From positions 83,805-147,804 of the forward strand of contig NZ_JARGEM010000007.1 of NCBI RefSeq assembly GCF_029211225.1: a stretch of DNA of 64,000 nucleotides, written 5' to 3'. The translations under genes were made by a program, and so were the position numbers. Positions within the stretch are counted from its first letter, which is position 1. The number at the start of each line of letters is the position of its first letter. The notes beneath the pieces were generated by a model, which saw only the letters and a program-made list of their open reading frames with translations, did not search any database and had not been told where the DNA came from. The stretch comes from Antiquaquibacter metalliresistens. GTDB taxonomy: Bacteria > Actinomycetota > Actinomycetes > Actinomycetales > Microbacteriaceae. Below are positions 1-8,465 of the stretch, piece after piece.

Positions 1-146
1 GCCGGATCGGTTATCTCGACATCCTCGACACGGTGCGCGCCGTCGTCGATGCCCACGAGCCGCTCACGATGACCCTCGAGCACGTGCTCGAGGCGGAACG
101 GGCGGCGCGGGAGGCCGCGGACGCCTTAATTCACAGCAAGTCCTAG
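1..146 (+). CDS. dxr: 1-deoxy-D-xylulose 5-phosphate reductoisomerase, C-terminal end (partial)
   Basis: Only the last 47 codons are present, read in frame from base 3 to the TAG at 144-146. They encode a mostly helical tail (start RIGYLDILDTV, end ALIHSKS) that fits the C-terminal helical domain of DXR, the second enzyme of the MEP isoprenoid pathway. No catalytic residue lies in this part, so the call rests mainly on context: in actinobacteria dxr directly precedes the Rip1/RseP protease and ispG, and the protease gene starts 14 nt downstream here. Confidence 0.7.
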   Translation, partial: RIGYLDILDTVRAVVDAHEPLTMTLEHVLEAERAAREAADALIHSKS

Positions 147-147
147 C

Positions 148-153
148 TATCCT
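148..153 (+). promoter_or_regulatory. Candidate -10 box of rip1 (leaderless)
   Basis: TATCCT lies exactly 6 nt before the GTG at 160, overlapping the end of dxr. This spacing would place the transcription start on the start codon. It is a weak call alone but matches the spacing seen at many other genes here. Confidence 0.35.
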
Positions 154-159
154 GAGCCG

Positions 160-1530
160 GTGGAAACCGTGCTGCTCTACATCCTGGGCATCCTCATCAT
201 CGTGCTGGGGCTGGCTGTCTCGATCGGGCTGCACGAGATCGGCCACCTGGTGCCTGCGAAGCTGTTTGGGGTGCGGGTCACGCAGTACATGATCGGCTTC
301 GGGCCGACCCTGTTCTCCCGGCGACGGGGCGAGACCGAGTACGGCCTGAAGGCCATCCCACTCGGCGGTTACATCTCGATGTCCGGCATGTTCCCGCCCG
401 CGAGACCCGGCGCGAGGGCGCGCAACGCGACCACCGGATTCTTCGACACCGTGATGCAGGAGGGCGACCGCACGCCCCGCGGCGGCGTCGCGACGATGGT
501 CGACGATGCGCGCGAGGCGAGCGCGGCGACCATCGAACCCGGGGAGGAGTCGCGCGCCTTCTACAAGCTCAGCGTGTGGAAGCGCGTCGTCATCATGCTC
601 GGCGGTCCGTTCATGAATCTCGTGATCGCGGTCGTGCTCTACGCGGTGCTGCTGTGCGGCTTCGGCATCGCGCAGGTCTCGACGACGGTCGGCAGCGTCT
701 CGGAGTGCGTGCTGCCCGCGACGAGTCAGCGCCAGGAGTGCGAACCGGGTGACCCGGTAGCGCCGGGGCTGGCGGCCGGGCTCGAGCCCGGCGACCGGCT
801 CGTGAGCATGAACGGCGAGGACATCGCGACGTGGGATCAGGCGACGCAGATCATCCGCGATTCCGCCGCCCAGCCGCTGGCGATCGTCGTCGAGCGCGAT
901 GGCGAGCTCGTCGAACTGGATGCGACTCCGCTGCTGACCGAGCGTTACGTCACCGACGACCAGGGCCAGATCGTGGAGGAGGGCGGCGAGCCGGTCACCC
1001 AGCAGGTCGGGTTCCTCGGCATCGGCCCGGCCTCCGAGATCGTGCAGCAGCCGGTGACCGCGGTACTGCCGGCGGTCGGTGACAACATCGGCCGCGTCGT
1101 GCACCTCATCGTGAACCTCCCGCAGCGCATGGTGGAGATCGTGCAGGCCGCGTTCGGTCCGGAGGAACGGGACCCGAACGGTCCGATCAGCGTCGTCGGC
1201 GTCGGCCGGATCGCTGGGGAGATCACGAGCCTCAACTCGGTGCCGGTGCTCGAACGCGCGTCCGCGCTGGTGGGGCTCGTGGCATCCCTCAACGTCGCGC
1301 TCTTCGTCTTCAACCTGATCCCGCTGCTGCCGCTCGACGGCGGACACGTCGCGGGTGCGCTCTTCGAGGGCATCCGACGGTTCTTCGCGAAGCTGTTCCG
1401 CAGGCCGGATCCCGGCCCCGTCGACACCGCGAAGCTCATCCCGCTCACCTTCGCGGTGGTGATCGTGCTCGGTGCGATGAGCGCGCTGCTCATCTACGCC
1501 GACATCGTCAAGCCGATCTCGATCCTGTAA
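160..1530 (+). CDS. rip1: Site-2 intramembrane zinc metalloprotease, M50 family (Rip1/RseP-like)
   Basis: Membrane protease that cuts transmembrane substrates such as anti-sigma factors during envelope stress signalling. The 456-aa product has the zinc motif HEIGH at residues 25-29 inside the first membrane segment, a second hydrophobic segment near 145-165, a PDZ-like region around 195-290 that recognises substrate tails, and the third zinc ligand in the NLIPLLPLDGGH motif near 385-396 before a last membrane helix. The GTG start gives a first helix of correct length. It lies between dxr and, after a 9.6-kb interruption, ispG; in relatives these three genes are usually adjacent. Confidence 0.93.
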   Translation: METVLLYILGILIIVLGLAVSIGLHEIGHLVPAKLFGVRVTQYMIGFGPTLFSRRRGETEYGLKAIPLGGYISMSGMFPPARPGARARNATTGFFDTVMQEGDRTPRGGVATMVDDAREASAATIEPGEESRAFYKLSVWKRVVIMLGGPFMNLVIAVVLYAVLLCGFGIAQVSTTVGSVSECVLPATSQRQECEPGDPVAPGLAAGLEPGDRLVSMNGEDIATWDQATQIIRDSAAQPLAIVVERDGELVELDATPLLTERYVTDDQGQIVEEGGEPVTQQVGFLGIGPASEIVQQPVTAVLPAVGDNIGRVVHLIVNLPQRMVEIVQAAFGPEERDPNGPISVVGVGRIAGEITSLNSVPVLERASALVGLVASLNVALFVFNLIPLLPLDGGHVAGALFEGIRRFFAKLFRRPDPGPVDTAKLIPLTFAVVIVLGAMSALLIYADIVKPISIL

Positions 1531-1556
1531 CGGCGCACGTCGCACGGGCGGTCGTC

Positions 1557-1585
1557 TTGACACGCCCGTCGCGTCGCCGTACCGT
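1557..1585 (+). promoter_or_regulatory. Sigma-70-type promoter of the liv operon
   Basis: A consensus -35 TTGACA (1557-1562) is followed after exactly 17 bp by TACCGT (1580-1585). It is the best conventional promoter seen in the window. The predicted start near 1592 leaves a 5' leader of about 60 nt containing an inverted repeat and an AGGAAAGG ribosome-binding site before the ATG at 1655. Confidence 0.7.
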
Positions 1586-1594
1586 GGCAACTGA

Positions 1595-1616
1595 AACCTG
1601 AACCGGGTGTCAGGTT
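1595..1616. promoter_or_regulatory. Inverted repeat at the liv operon start site, candidate TetR operator
   Basis: AACCTGA (1595-1601) and TCAGGTT (1610-1616) form perfect 7-bp arms around an 8-bp spacer. The site sits just downstream of the predicted transcription start, where a bound repressor would block transcription. The operon encodes its own TetR protein, so it is the obvious candidate ligand; this link is inference. Confidence 0.45.
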
Positions 1617-1654
1617 CGTCACACTCCTTCTATGGCAGCAGGAAAGGCATCCCC

Positions 1655-2848
1655 ATGCGATTCGCCAGTAAGGCCATCGTTCCGGCACTTCTCGCGGCAG
1701 CCGCGCTCACACTCGCGAGCTGCGCGCCGACCGCCGGCCCCGACAACTCCGGCGAGGATCTCGCCCCCGTCGAGGTCTCCATCATCACCTCCCAGACCGG
1801 CCCGCTGGCCGCGTACGGGGCGACGTACCTCGCCGGCTTCGAGGCGGGTCTCGACTACGCCACGGACGGCACCGGCACCGTCGACGGCCGCGAGGTCAAC
1901 GTCACCATCCAGGACGACGCCGGTGACGTCGACAAGGCCGTCACCCTGATCAAGGACGTCATCGGCAACGGCACCAAGATCGTCGCGGGCACGGCATCGT
2001 CCGGCATCGCACTCGCACTCGCCGAGCAGGCTGCGCAGAACCAGATCCTCTACATCTCGGGTCCGGCCGCCGCCGACGCCATCACCGGCATCAACGAGTA
2101 CACCTTCCGCTCCGGTCGCCAGAGCTACCAGGATGTCGCGACCGCCGGCACCTTCATCGGAGACCCCGACGGCAAGAAGGTCGTGGTCTTCGCGCAGGAC
2201 AACGCCTTCGGGCAGGGCAACGTCGCGGCCGCGACCGCCGTGCTCGGTGGTCAGGGCGCCGAGGTCGTCAGCGTGCTCGTGCCGGAGGACGCGACCGAGT
2301 TCACGCCGTTCGCGCAGCAGATCATCAGCTCCGCGCCCGACCTGGTGTTCGTCGCCTGGGCCGGCGCGACCTCCGCCGCGATGTGGGAGTCCGTCACGCA
2401 GCAGGGTGTGTTCGACGTGGCCCCGGTCGTGACCGGTCTCGGCGACATCTCCACCTACAACGCCTTCGGCGCCGCCAGCGGCGAGATCAGCTTCCTCAAC
2501 CACTACTTCGCCGGGGCGACCGACAACGAGGTGAACGCCGCGATGATCGCCTCGCTCGAGGCGGCCGGCACCGAGGCCGACCTGTTCTCGCCGGACGGCT
2601 TCAACGCAGCCATCATGATCGTGCAGGCCATCCGTGAGGGCGGCGGCGACGATGTCGACTCGATGATCGCGAGCCTCGAGGGCTTCAGCTTCGAGGGCCC
2701 GAAGGGCACGATGACCGTGCGCGCCGAGGACCACGCGATGATCCAGCCGATGTTCCAGGTCAAGCTCGTCGACGACGGCGGCACCTGGGTGCCCGAGCTC
2801 GTCGACACCGTCGACGCGGACACCGTCGCGCCCCCGGTCGCCGAGTAG
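1655..2848 (+). CDS. livK: ABC transporter substrate-binding lipoprotein, LivK type
   Basis: Solute-binding lipoprotein of a branched-chain-amino-acid-type (HAAT) importer. The 397-aa product starts with a lipoprotein signal peptide whose lipobox LASC places the lipidated cysteine at residue 23, followed by a type-1 periplasmic binding fold beginning VEVSIITSQTGPLAAYG. The ATG at 1655 was chosen over an in-frame upstream start at 1607 because it gives a normal signal peptide and has AGGAAAGG upstream. It is the first gene of the operon, 6 nt before livG. HAAT proteins bind amino acids but also aromatic acids, amides and other small carboxylates; the catabolic genes downstream argue against plain leucine uptake. 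Confidence 0.9.
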   Translation: MRFASKAIVPALLAAAALTLASCAPTAGPDNSGEDLAPVEVSIITSQTGPLAAYGATYLAGFEAGLDYATDGTGTVDGREVNVTIQDDAGDVDKAVTLIKDVIGNGTKIVAGTASSGIALALAEQAAQNQILYISGPAAADAITGINEYTFRSGRQSYQDVATAGTFIGDPDGKKVVVFAQDNAFGQGNVAAATAVLGGQGAEVVSVLVPEDATEFTPFAQQIISSAPDLVFVAWAGATSAAMWESVTQQGVFDVAPVVTGLGDISTYNAFGAASGEISFLNHYFAGATDNEVNAAMIASLEAAGTEADLFSPDGFNAAIMIVQAIREGGGDDVDSMIASLEGFSFEGPKGTMTVRAEDHAMIQPMFQVKLVDDGGTWVPELVDTVDADTVAPPVAE

Positions 2849-2854
2849 TCAACC

Positions 2855-3610
2855 ATGACCGACCGGCCCGTGCTCGCGGTCGAGCACCTCACCCTGGACA
2901 TCGGCGGGGCACGCATCATCGATGACGTGACCCTGGCGGTGCCCGAAGGCGAGATGCTCGGCGTGATCGGCCCCAACGGGGCAGGCAAGACGACACTGTT
3001 CAACCTCATCAGCGGCGTGCTCATCCCTACCTCGGGACGCGTGACGCTGGCGGGCGACGACGTGACGACCGCGCCGATCCACCGCAGGGCACGGGCCGGC
3101 CTCGGTCGCACCTTCCAGACCTCGAGCCTGTTCCCGGCGCTGACCGCGCTCGAGAACGTGCGGCTCGCCGCTCAGGCCGACCTCGGCGGTTCGCTGAATC
3201 CGTTGCGCTTTCCGCGTCGAACGGATGCCGCAACCACCCAAGCGCGCGAGCGCCTGGTCGAGGTGGGCCTCATCCATCACGCGGACACCCTCGCGGGGGT
3301 GCTCTCGCACGGTGACAAGCGCAAGTTGGAGATCGCCATGCTGCTCGCAGGAGACCCGAGCGTCATCCTGCTCGACGAGCCGATGGCCGGTGTCGCCTCG
3401 GGCGACGTGCACGGCCTCACCGAGGTGATCCGCCAGGTGCACGCCTCAGGGCGCACCGTGCTCATGGTCGAGCACCACCTCGAGGTGGTGCTCGGACTCG
3501 TCGACCGCGTCGCGGTGATGCACCACGGCAAGTTGCTCGCCTGCGACGTGCCCTCCGCGGTCATGGCCGACGCGGCCGTGCAGGCCGCCTACCTGGGGGA
3601 GCCCCTGTGA
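2855..3610 (+). CDS. livG: ABC transporter ATPase, LivG type
   Basis: One of two ATPases that energise the importer, acting at the inner face of the membrane. The 251-aa product has Walker A GPNGAGKT at about 39-46, a LivG-style degenerate signature beginning LSHGDKRKLEIAM, and Walker B VILLDEP. Its stop overlaps the start of livF by 4 nt, indicating translational coupling. The order here is K-G-F-H-M, with both ATPases ahead of the permeases. Confidence 0.92.
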   Translation: MTDRPVLAVEHLTLDIGGARIIDDVTLAVPEGEMLGVIGPNGAGKTTLFNLISGVLIPTSGRVTLAGDDVTTAPIHRRARAGLGRTFQTSSLFPALTALENVRLAAQADLGGSLNPLRFPRRTDAATTQARERLVEVGLIHHADTLAGVLSHGDKRKLEIAMLLAGDPSVILLDEPMAGVASGDVHGLTEVIRQVHASGRTVLMVEHHLEVVLGLVDRVAVMHHGKLLACDVPSAVMADAAVQAAYLGEPL

Positions 3611-4317
3611 CCGACCCGATCCTCCGCGTGCGCTCGCTGAGTGCGCGCATCGCCGGCCAGCAGGTCGTCGAAGATGTCTCCTTCGACGTGCCGGCCTCGG
3701 GCGTGACCGCCCTGCTCGGCCGCAACGGCGTGGGCAAGACGAGCACCATCAGGGGCATCCTCGGCCTCATCGAACGCCACGGCACCGTCGAGTTCGCGGG
3801 GGAGCGCATCGATCAGCGCCCGACCCACCGCATCGTGCAGCTCGGCATCGGCTACGTGCCGGAAGACCGCGAGGTGTTCTCCAAACTCACCGTTGCCGAG
3901 AACCTCCGGCTCGCCGAGCGCGGTGGCGCGCCGAACCGCGAGCTGGTCGACGAGCTCTTCCCCGACCTCGTCGCCCGTGCCGGCCAGCAGGCGGGCACGC
4001 TCTCCGGCGGTCAGCAGCAGATGGTCTCCCTCGCGCGCGCCCTCATCAACGACAACCGACTGCTGCTCGTGGACGAGCCGACGAAGGGCCTCGCGCCGCT
4101 GATCGTGCAGGATGTCGCGAACGCCCTCGAACGCGCCGCCGGGCGGGTTCCGGTGCTGCTCGTCGAGCAGAACCTGCACGTCGTGCGCAGCCTCGCGGAC
4201 ACGGTCGTCGTGCTCGAGAGCGGCCGCGTCGTGCACACCGGTGCCGCCGCGGAACTGCTCGACGACGAGGAACTCACCCAACGCCTGCTCGGCGTCGCCG
4301 CGGAGGTCGAATCGTGA
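3607..4317 (+). CDS. livF: ABC transporter ATPase, LivF type
   Basis: Second ATPase of the importer, 236 aa. It shows Walker A GRNGVGKTS near residue 38, a canonical signature LSGGQQQM and Walker B LLLVDEPTKGLAP, the last typical of LivF. The GTG start overlaps the livG stop and its TGA overlaps the livH start, each by 4 nt. It would pair with LivG as a heterodimer on the LivHM channel. Confidence 0.92.
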   Translation: MTDPILRVRSLSARIAGQQVVEDVSFDVPASGVTALLGRNGVGKTSTIRGILGLIERHGTVEFAGERIDQRPTHRIVQLGIGYVPEDREVFSKLTVAENLRLAERGGAPNRELVDELFPDLVARAGQQAGTLSGGQQQMVSLARALINDNRLLLVDEPTKGLAPLIVQDVANALERAAGRVPVLLVEQNLHVVRSLADTVVVLESGRVVHTGAAAELLDDEELTQRLLGVAAEVES

Positions 4318-5189
4318 GCACCGTCGTTCTGCTGTTGATCACGGGCCTCGGGCTCGGTGCGCTCTACTTCCTCGTCGCCTCCGGTCTCTCGCTGATCTAC
4401 GGGCTCATGGGCGTGCTCAACTTCGCGCACGGCTCCTTCCTGACCCTCGGTGCCTTCATGGGGTGGGAGGTGGCGCGCAGGCTCGGGCAGGACAGCTGGT
4501 GGGGGCTTGCGGCATCCCTCGTCGTGGGCGCCGCCGTCGGCGCGGTCGTCGCGGCCGCAACGGAGCTCCTGCTGATCAGGCGCCTGTACGAGCGGCACAT
4601 CGAGCAAGTGCTCGTGACGGTGGGTCTGAGCCTCGCCACGGTCGCCCTGTTCGAGGGCATCTGGGGCACCGACCCGATCTACGTCGACGGCCCCGCCTGG
4701 CTCGGCCAGACCACCGAGCTGCTCGGCGCGAAGGTGCCGAACGACCGCTTCATGCTCATCATCGCGGCGGTGCTCGTGCTGCTGGCGATCGTGCTGTTCC
4801 TCAGGCACACGCGCTACGGGCTCATCATCCGTGCGGGCGTCGAGAACCGTGCGATGGTCACCGCGCTCGGCATCGACGTGCGACGCGCGTTCACCGTCGT
4901 GTTCGCGATCGGCGGTGCCGCGGCAGGCCTCGGCGGCGTGCTCGCCTCGCACTACTTCGGCTACGTCTCGCCGCATCTGGGTGGATCGCTGCTCATCTTC
5001 GCCTTCATCGTCACGGTGATCGGCGGGCTCGGCTCGCTCTCGGGAGCGGCGATCGCGTCGGTGATCGTCGCGGTGCTGCAGCAGTTCGCCAACTTCTATC
5101 TCGGCGGCACCGGCGACCTCGTGGTGGTGCTGCTGCTCGCGGTCGTGCTGCTCGTGCGACCGACCGGACTCTTGGGGGCGAAGGCATGA
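4314..5189 (+). CDS. livH: ABC transporter permease, LivH type
   Basis: Integral membrane permease of 291 aa with about eight hydrophobic segments. The N-terminal stretch LIYGLMGVLNFAHGSFLTLG is the conserved LivH motif, and a cytoplasmic loop near 180 contains the conserved ENRAMVTALGID segment that contacts the ATPases. The GTG start overlaps livF by 4 nt and the stop overlaps livM by 4 nt. Confidence 0.92.
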   Translation: MSTVVLLLITGLGLGALYFLVASGLSLIYGLMGVLNFAHGSFLTLGAFMGWEVARRLGQDSWWGLAASLVVGAAVGAVVAAATELLLIRRLYERHIEQVLVTVGLSLATVALFEGIWGTDPIYVDGPAWLGQTTELLGAKVPNDRFMLIIAAVLVLLAIVLFLRHTRYGLIIRAGVENRAMVTALGIDVRRAFTVVFAIGGAAAGLGGVLASHYFGYVSPHLGGSLLIFAFIVTVIGGLGSLSGAAIASVIVAVLQQFANFYLGGTGDLVVVLLLAVVLLVRPTGLLGAKA

Positions 5190-6262
5190 AGACCGTGCTG
5201 AACGACAAGCCCTGGCTGTGGTGGATCCTCGGCGGCGTGTTCGTCGCGTTCGCCGCCGTGCTGCCGCTGCTGAACCTGTCGATCCCGGGCGTGCTGCCCG
5301 GGGCGACCTACACGCCGGGCACCCTGCAGGTGCTCGCGCTCGCGCTGCTGTTCTCCTCACTCGCCCTCTCGTACCACTTGCTGTTCGGCACGGCGGGCCT
5401 GCTCTCGTTCGGACACGCGCTCTACTTCGCCATCGGAGCGTACGGACTCGGGATCGTGCTCGATCGCACCGACCTGACGCTCGTGCCGGCGATGGGGCTC
5501 GTGCTCGCGATCGCGATCGTCGCGGCCTACCTCATCGGCTCCTTGAGCCTTCGGGTGGCGGGCATCTCGTTCGCGATGGTGACCCTGGCGTTCGCCCAGG
5601 CGGGCAATGTGCTCGTGCGGCGCAACCCATCCATCACCGGCGGCGAGGAGGGCCTGCGACTGCAGACGGAGCACGTGCCCGACTTCCTGGTCGGGGTGCT
5701 CAACACGCGCAACCTGTACTGGGTCGCGCTCGCGCTGCTCGTGGTGGTCTTCGTGATCGTCACCGTGTTCGAGAGCTCACGTGCGGGCCACGTCGCGGCC
5801 GCGGTGCGTGAGAACGAGCTGCGGGTGCGCGTGCTGGGACTGCGCCCGTTCGTCGTGAAGCTCGTCGCCTTCGTGATCGCCTCGGCGCTCGCCGCGCTCG
5901 TGGGCATGGTGCACCTGCTGCTGCAGAGCGGTGCGGCGCCGCGCTCGACCTCAGCCGACTTCACCCTGACGCTGCTGGTGATCGTCGTGCTCGGCGGGGT
6001 CGGTTCGCGCTGGGGCGCGATCGTGGGGGCGCTCGTCTACACCCTGCTCGATCAGCGGCTGACGGCGCTCGCATCCTCGGAGTGGATCGAATCGCTGCCC
6101 GCGGTGCTGCGGATTCCGCTCTCGGAACCACTGTTCATCCTCGGCACGCTGTTTATCCTTGTGGTGCTGTTCCTTCCCGGGGGAATCGCCGGTGCGGTAC
6201 GCCGTATCGGACCGTCCCGAAGCTTCGTTCCAGCGCGGGACCGGATCGAGGAGGCGGAATGA
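5186..6262 (+). CDS. livM: ABC transporter permease, LivM type
   Basis: Second permease, 358 aa, with about ten hydrophobic segments. It has LivM hallmarks: the AGLLSFGHALYFAIGAYG segment near 70, a VRENELRVRVLGL coupling loop and the GGVGSRWGAIVGA segment near 270. The reading frame is open far upstream, but the ATG at 5186 is chosen because it overlaps the livH stop by 4 nt and begins a normal N-terminus. It overlaps the ligase gene by 4 nt. Confidence 0.92.
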   Translation: MKTVLNDKPWLWWILGGVFVAFAAVLPLLNLSIPGVLPGATYTPGTLQVLALALLFSSLALSYHLLFGTAGLLSFGHALYFAIGAYGLGIVLDRTDLTLVPAMGLVLAIAIVAAYLIGSLSLRVAGISFAMVTLAFAQAGNVLVRRNPSITGGEEGLRLQTEHVPDFLVGVLNTRNLYWVALALLVVVFVIVTVFESSRAGHVAAAVRENELRVRVLGLRPFVVKLVAFVIASALAALVGMVHLLLQSGAAPRSTSADFTLTLLVIVVLGGVGSRWGAIVGALVYTLLDQRLTALASSEWIESLPAVLRIPLSEPLFILGTLFILVVLFLPGGIAGAVRRIGPSRSFVPARDRIEEAE

Positions 6263-7815
6263 GCACCGACGGTCTCCACACGCTCGGACGGTGGACGCGC
6301 GATCGCGCGGTCGCGACGCCGGACCGGGTCGCGATCGACGATCGCGGGGTCGTCGTGACCTACCGCGATCTGGATGCCCGGGCGACGGCGCTCGCCGAGG
6401 GCTTCCTGGCGGCGGGATACGGCATCGGCGACCGGGTCGCGACGCTGACCGGCAACAGCGCGGATCACGTCGTGCTGTTCTTCGCCTGCGCGAAGGCCGG
6501 GCTCGTGCTGGTGCCGCTGTGCTGGCGACTGTCTCCGCGCGAGGTCGCCGAGCAGCTGGAGCTCTCAGACCCCGCGCTCGTGCTGGTCGAGGACGAGTTC
6601 GCCAGCCTCGCCGCATCGGCGCTCGAGCGCCTCGGGTTCGAGGTGGCGGTCGGCACCCTGGGCACGCACGGCATCGAGCGCGAGATGATCGCGCCGCTGC
6701 GCCGCGAGACCGATCCGGTCGAGCAGCGCGCGGTGCGCGACGACGACGCGCTGCTGATCATCTTCACCTCCGGCACGCTCGCGCGCGCCAAGGGCGCCAT
6801 CCTCACGCACGCCAACTGCTTCTGGACCAACCTGTCGCTCTCGCGCACCGCGGAGATCACCAGCGGCGACACCGTGCTCGCGGTGCTGCCTCAGTACCAC
6901 GTCGGCGGCTGGAACATCCAGCCGCTGCTGGCCTGGTGGATGGGGGCGACGGTCGTGCTGGAGCGCACCTTCGACCCGGGCCGGGTGCTGCACCTCATCG
7001 CGGATCGGCGGATCACGACGATGATGGGCGTGCCCGCGAACTACCTGCAGCTGGCGCAGCATCCCCGCTTCGCGCGCAGCGACCTGTCGAGCCTCACGCA
7101 CGCCGTCGTCGGCGGGGCGCCGATGCCCGAGCCGCTGCTGCGCGTCTGGCACGGGCGGGGCGTCGCGCTGCAGCAGGGGTACGGACTCACCGAGGCGTCG
7201 CCGAACGTGCTGTGTCTGCCCGACGAGCACGCGCGCGACCGTGTCGGGTCGGCGGGCAAGCCCTACCCGCACGTCGAGGTCGCGGTCGCCGACGTCGTCA
7301 CCGGCGAGCACCTCGACGGCGAGGCGACGGGCGAGCTGCTGGTGGCCGGCCCCGGCGTGTTCGCGGGGTACTTCCGGGCACCGGAGCAGACCGAGCGCGC
7401 GATGCGCGGGTCGTGGCTGGCGACCGGGGACCTCGTGCACCGCGACGCGGACGGCTACTTCCGCATCGTCGACCGGCTCGGTGACATCTTCATCTCGGGC
7501 GGGGAGTCCATCGCCCCGGCCGAGATCGAGGCCGTGCTGCTCGGGCATCCCGCGGTCGCGGACGCGTGCGTCATCGGCGTGCCCGATCAGCAGTGGGGAG
7601 AGGTGGGCGTGGCCTGGATCGTGCCGCGCGCCGGGCAGCTCGTGGAAGCCGACGACATCCTCGGCTATTGCGCGACCGAGCTCGCGCGGTTCAAGCTCCC
7701 GAAGACCGTGCGGGTCACCGCCGAGATTCCGCGCACCGCCAACACTGGCAAGGTGCTGCGGCGCGCCCTGCTCGAACGCTGGCTCGTCGAACGCGATTCG
7801 GAGCAAGCCCGATGA
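6259..7815 (+). CDS. AMP-dependent acyl-CoA synthetase/ligase
   Basis: Cytoplasmic ANL-superfamily enzyme of 518 aa that would activate a carboxylic acid to its CoA thioester through an acyl-adenylate. It has the P-loop region IIFTSGTLARAKGAILTH near 167-184, the QQGYGLTEASP motif, the TGDLVHRDADGYFRIVDR hinge region and the C-terminal lysine motif IPRTANTGKVLRRAL. The P-loop is unusual: the common TSGTTGxPKG pattern reads TSGTLARAKG, so the second threonine, the glycine and the proline are changed. Start overlaps livM by 4 nt. Coupling to an importer suggests it activates the imported acid or its hydrolysis product; chain length cannot be read from sequence. Confidence 0.88.
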   Translation: MSTDGLHTLGRWTRDRAVATPDRVAIDDRGVVVTYRDLDARATALAEGFLAAGYGIGDRVATLTGNSADHVVLFFACAKAGLVLVPLCWRLSPREVAEQLELSDPALVLVEDEFASLAASALERLGFEVAVGTLGTHGIEREMIAPLRRETDPVEQRAVRDDDALLIIFTSGTLARAKGAILTHANCFWTNLSLSRTAEITSGDTVLAVLPQYHVGGWNIQPLLAWWMGATVVLERTFDPGRVLHLIADRRITTMMGVPANYLQLAQHPRFARSDLSSLTHAVVGGAPMPEPLLRVWHGRGVALQQGYGLTEASPNVLCLPDEHARDRVGSAGKPYPHVEVAVADVVTGEHLDGEATGELLVAGPGVFAGYFRAPEQTERAMRGSWLATGDLVHRDADGYFRIVDRLGDIFISGGESIAPAEIEAVLLGHPAVADACVIGVPDQQWGEVGVAWIVPRAGQLVEADDILGYCATELARFKLPKTVRVTAEIPRTANTGKVLRRALLERWLVERDSEQAR

Positions 7816-8465
7816 GCACCGTGCCGACGACCGCGCGGGGCACCCGCACGCGCGCCAAGCTGCTCGAGGCCGCGGAGCTCGTCTTCTCCCGCTACGGCTA
7901 CACCGATGCATCCATCGTGCGCATCACCGAAGAGGCCGGGGTCGGGCAGGGCACGTTCTACCTGTACTTCGAGAGCAAGCTCGCGATCTTCGAGGAACTG
8001 GTCGAAGACCTCAACCGACGGGTTCGGCACGCGATGACCGAGGCGTCGGCGGGAGCGGCCAACCGCATCGAGTCGGAGCGCGCCGGCTTCCGCGCCTTCT
8101 TCGAGTTCACCGCGGCGCACCCCGCGCTCTACCGCATCGTGCGGGAGGCGGAGTTCGTCTCTCCGCGCGCGCTGCGACTGCACTACACCCGCATCGTCGA
8201 GGGCTACATCCAGGGTCTGCGCGAGGCGCAGGCCGCCGGCGAGGTCGAGGACATCGATCCCGCGGTCGCCGCGTGGGCCCTCATGGGCATCGGCGAGATG
8301 ATCGGGATGCGCTGGGTGCTCTGGGGCGACGGCGTTGTCGAGGGTGCCCCCGCCGATCCCACCGCGAGTGGCACCTCGCGGGTGCCGGACGCGGTCTTCG
8401 ACGACATGATGCTCTTCATCCGCCGCGCACTCGGCGCCAAGACCGACGATGGGACAACAGCATGA
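7812..8465 (+). CDS. TetR/AcrR-family transcriptional regulator
   Basis: DNA-binding repressor-type regulator of 217 aa. Residues about 10-60 form the TetR helix-turn-helix domain, including ASIVRITEEAGVGQGTFYLYF; the C-terminal part would bind a ligand. It lies inside the catabolic operon with 4-nt overlaps on both sides, so it is probably autoregulated with the enzymes. The inverted repeat at 1595-1616 is a candidate operator and an acyl-CoA a plausible inducer, but both are inference. Confidence 0.9.
   Translation: MSTVPTTARGTRTRAKLLEAAELVFSRYGYTDASIVRITEEAGVGQGTFYLYFESKLAIFEELVEDLNRRVRHAMTEASAGAANRIESERAGFRAFFEFTAAHPALYRIVREAEFVSPRALRLHYTRIVEGYIQGLREAQAAGEVEDIDPAVAAWALMGIGEMIGMRWVLWGDGVVEGAPADPTASGTSRVPDAVFDDMMLFIRRALGAKTDDGTTA

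Noticed and set aside
1619..2734. 371-codon minus-strand frame opposite livK
   Set aside because: Gly/Val/Asp/Arg-rich antisense shadow; the sense lipoprotein is clear.
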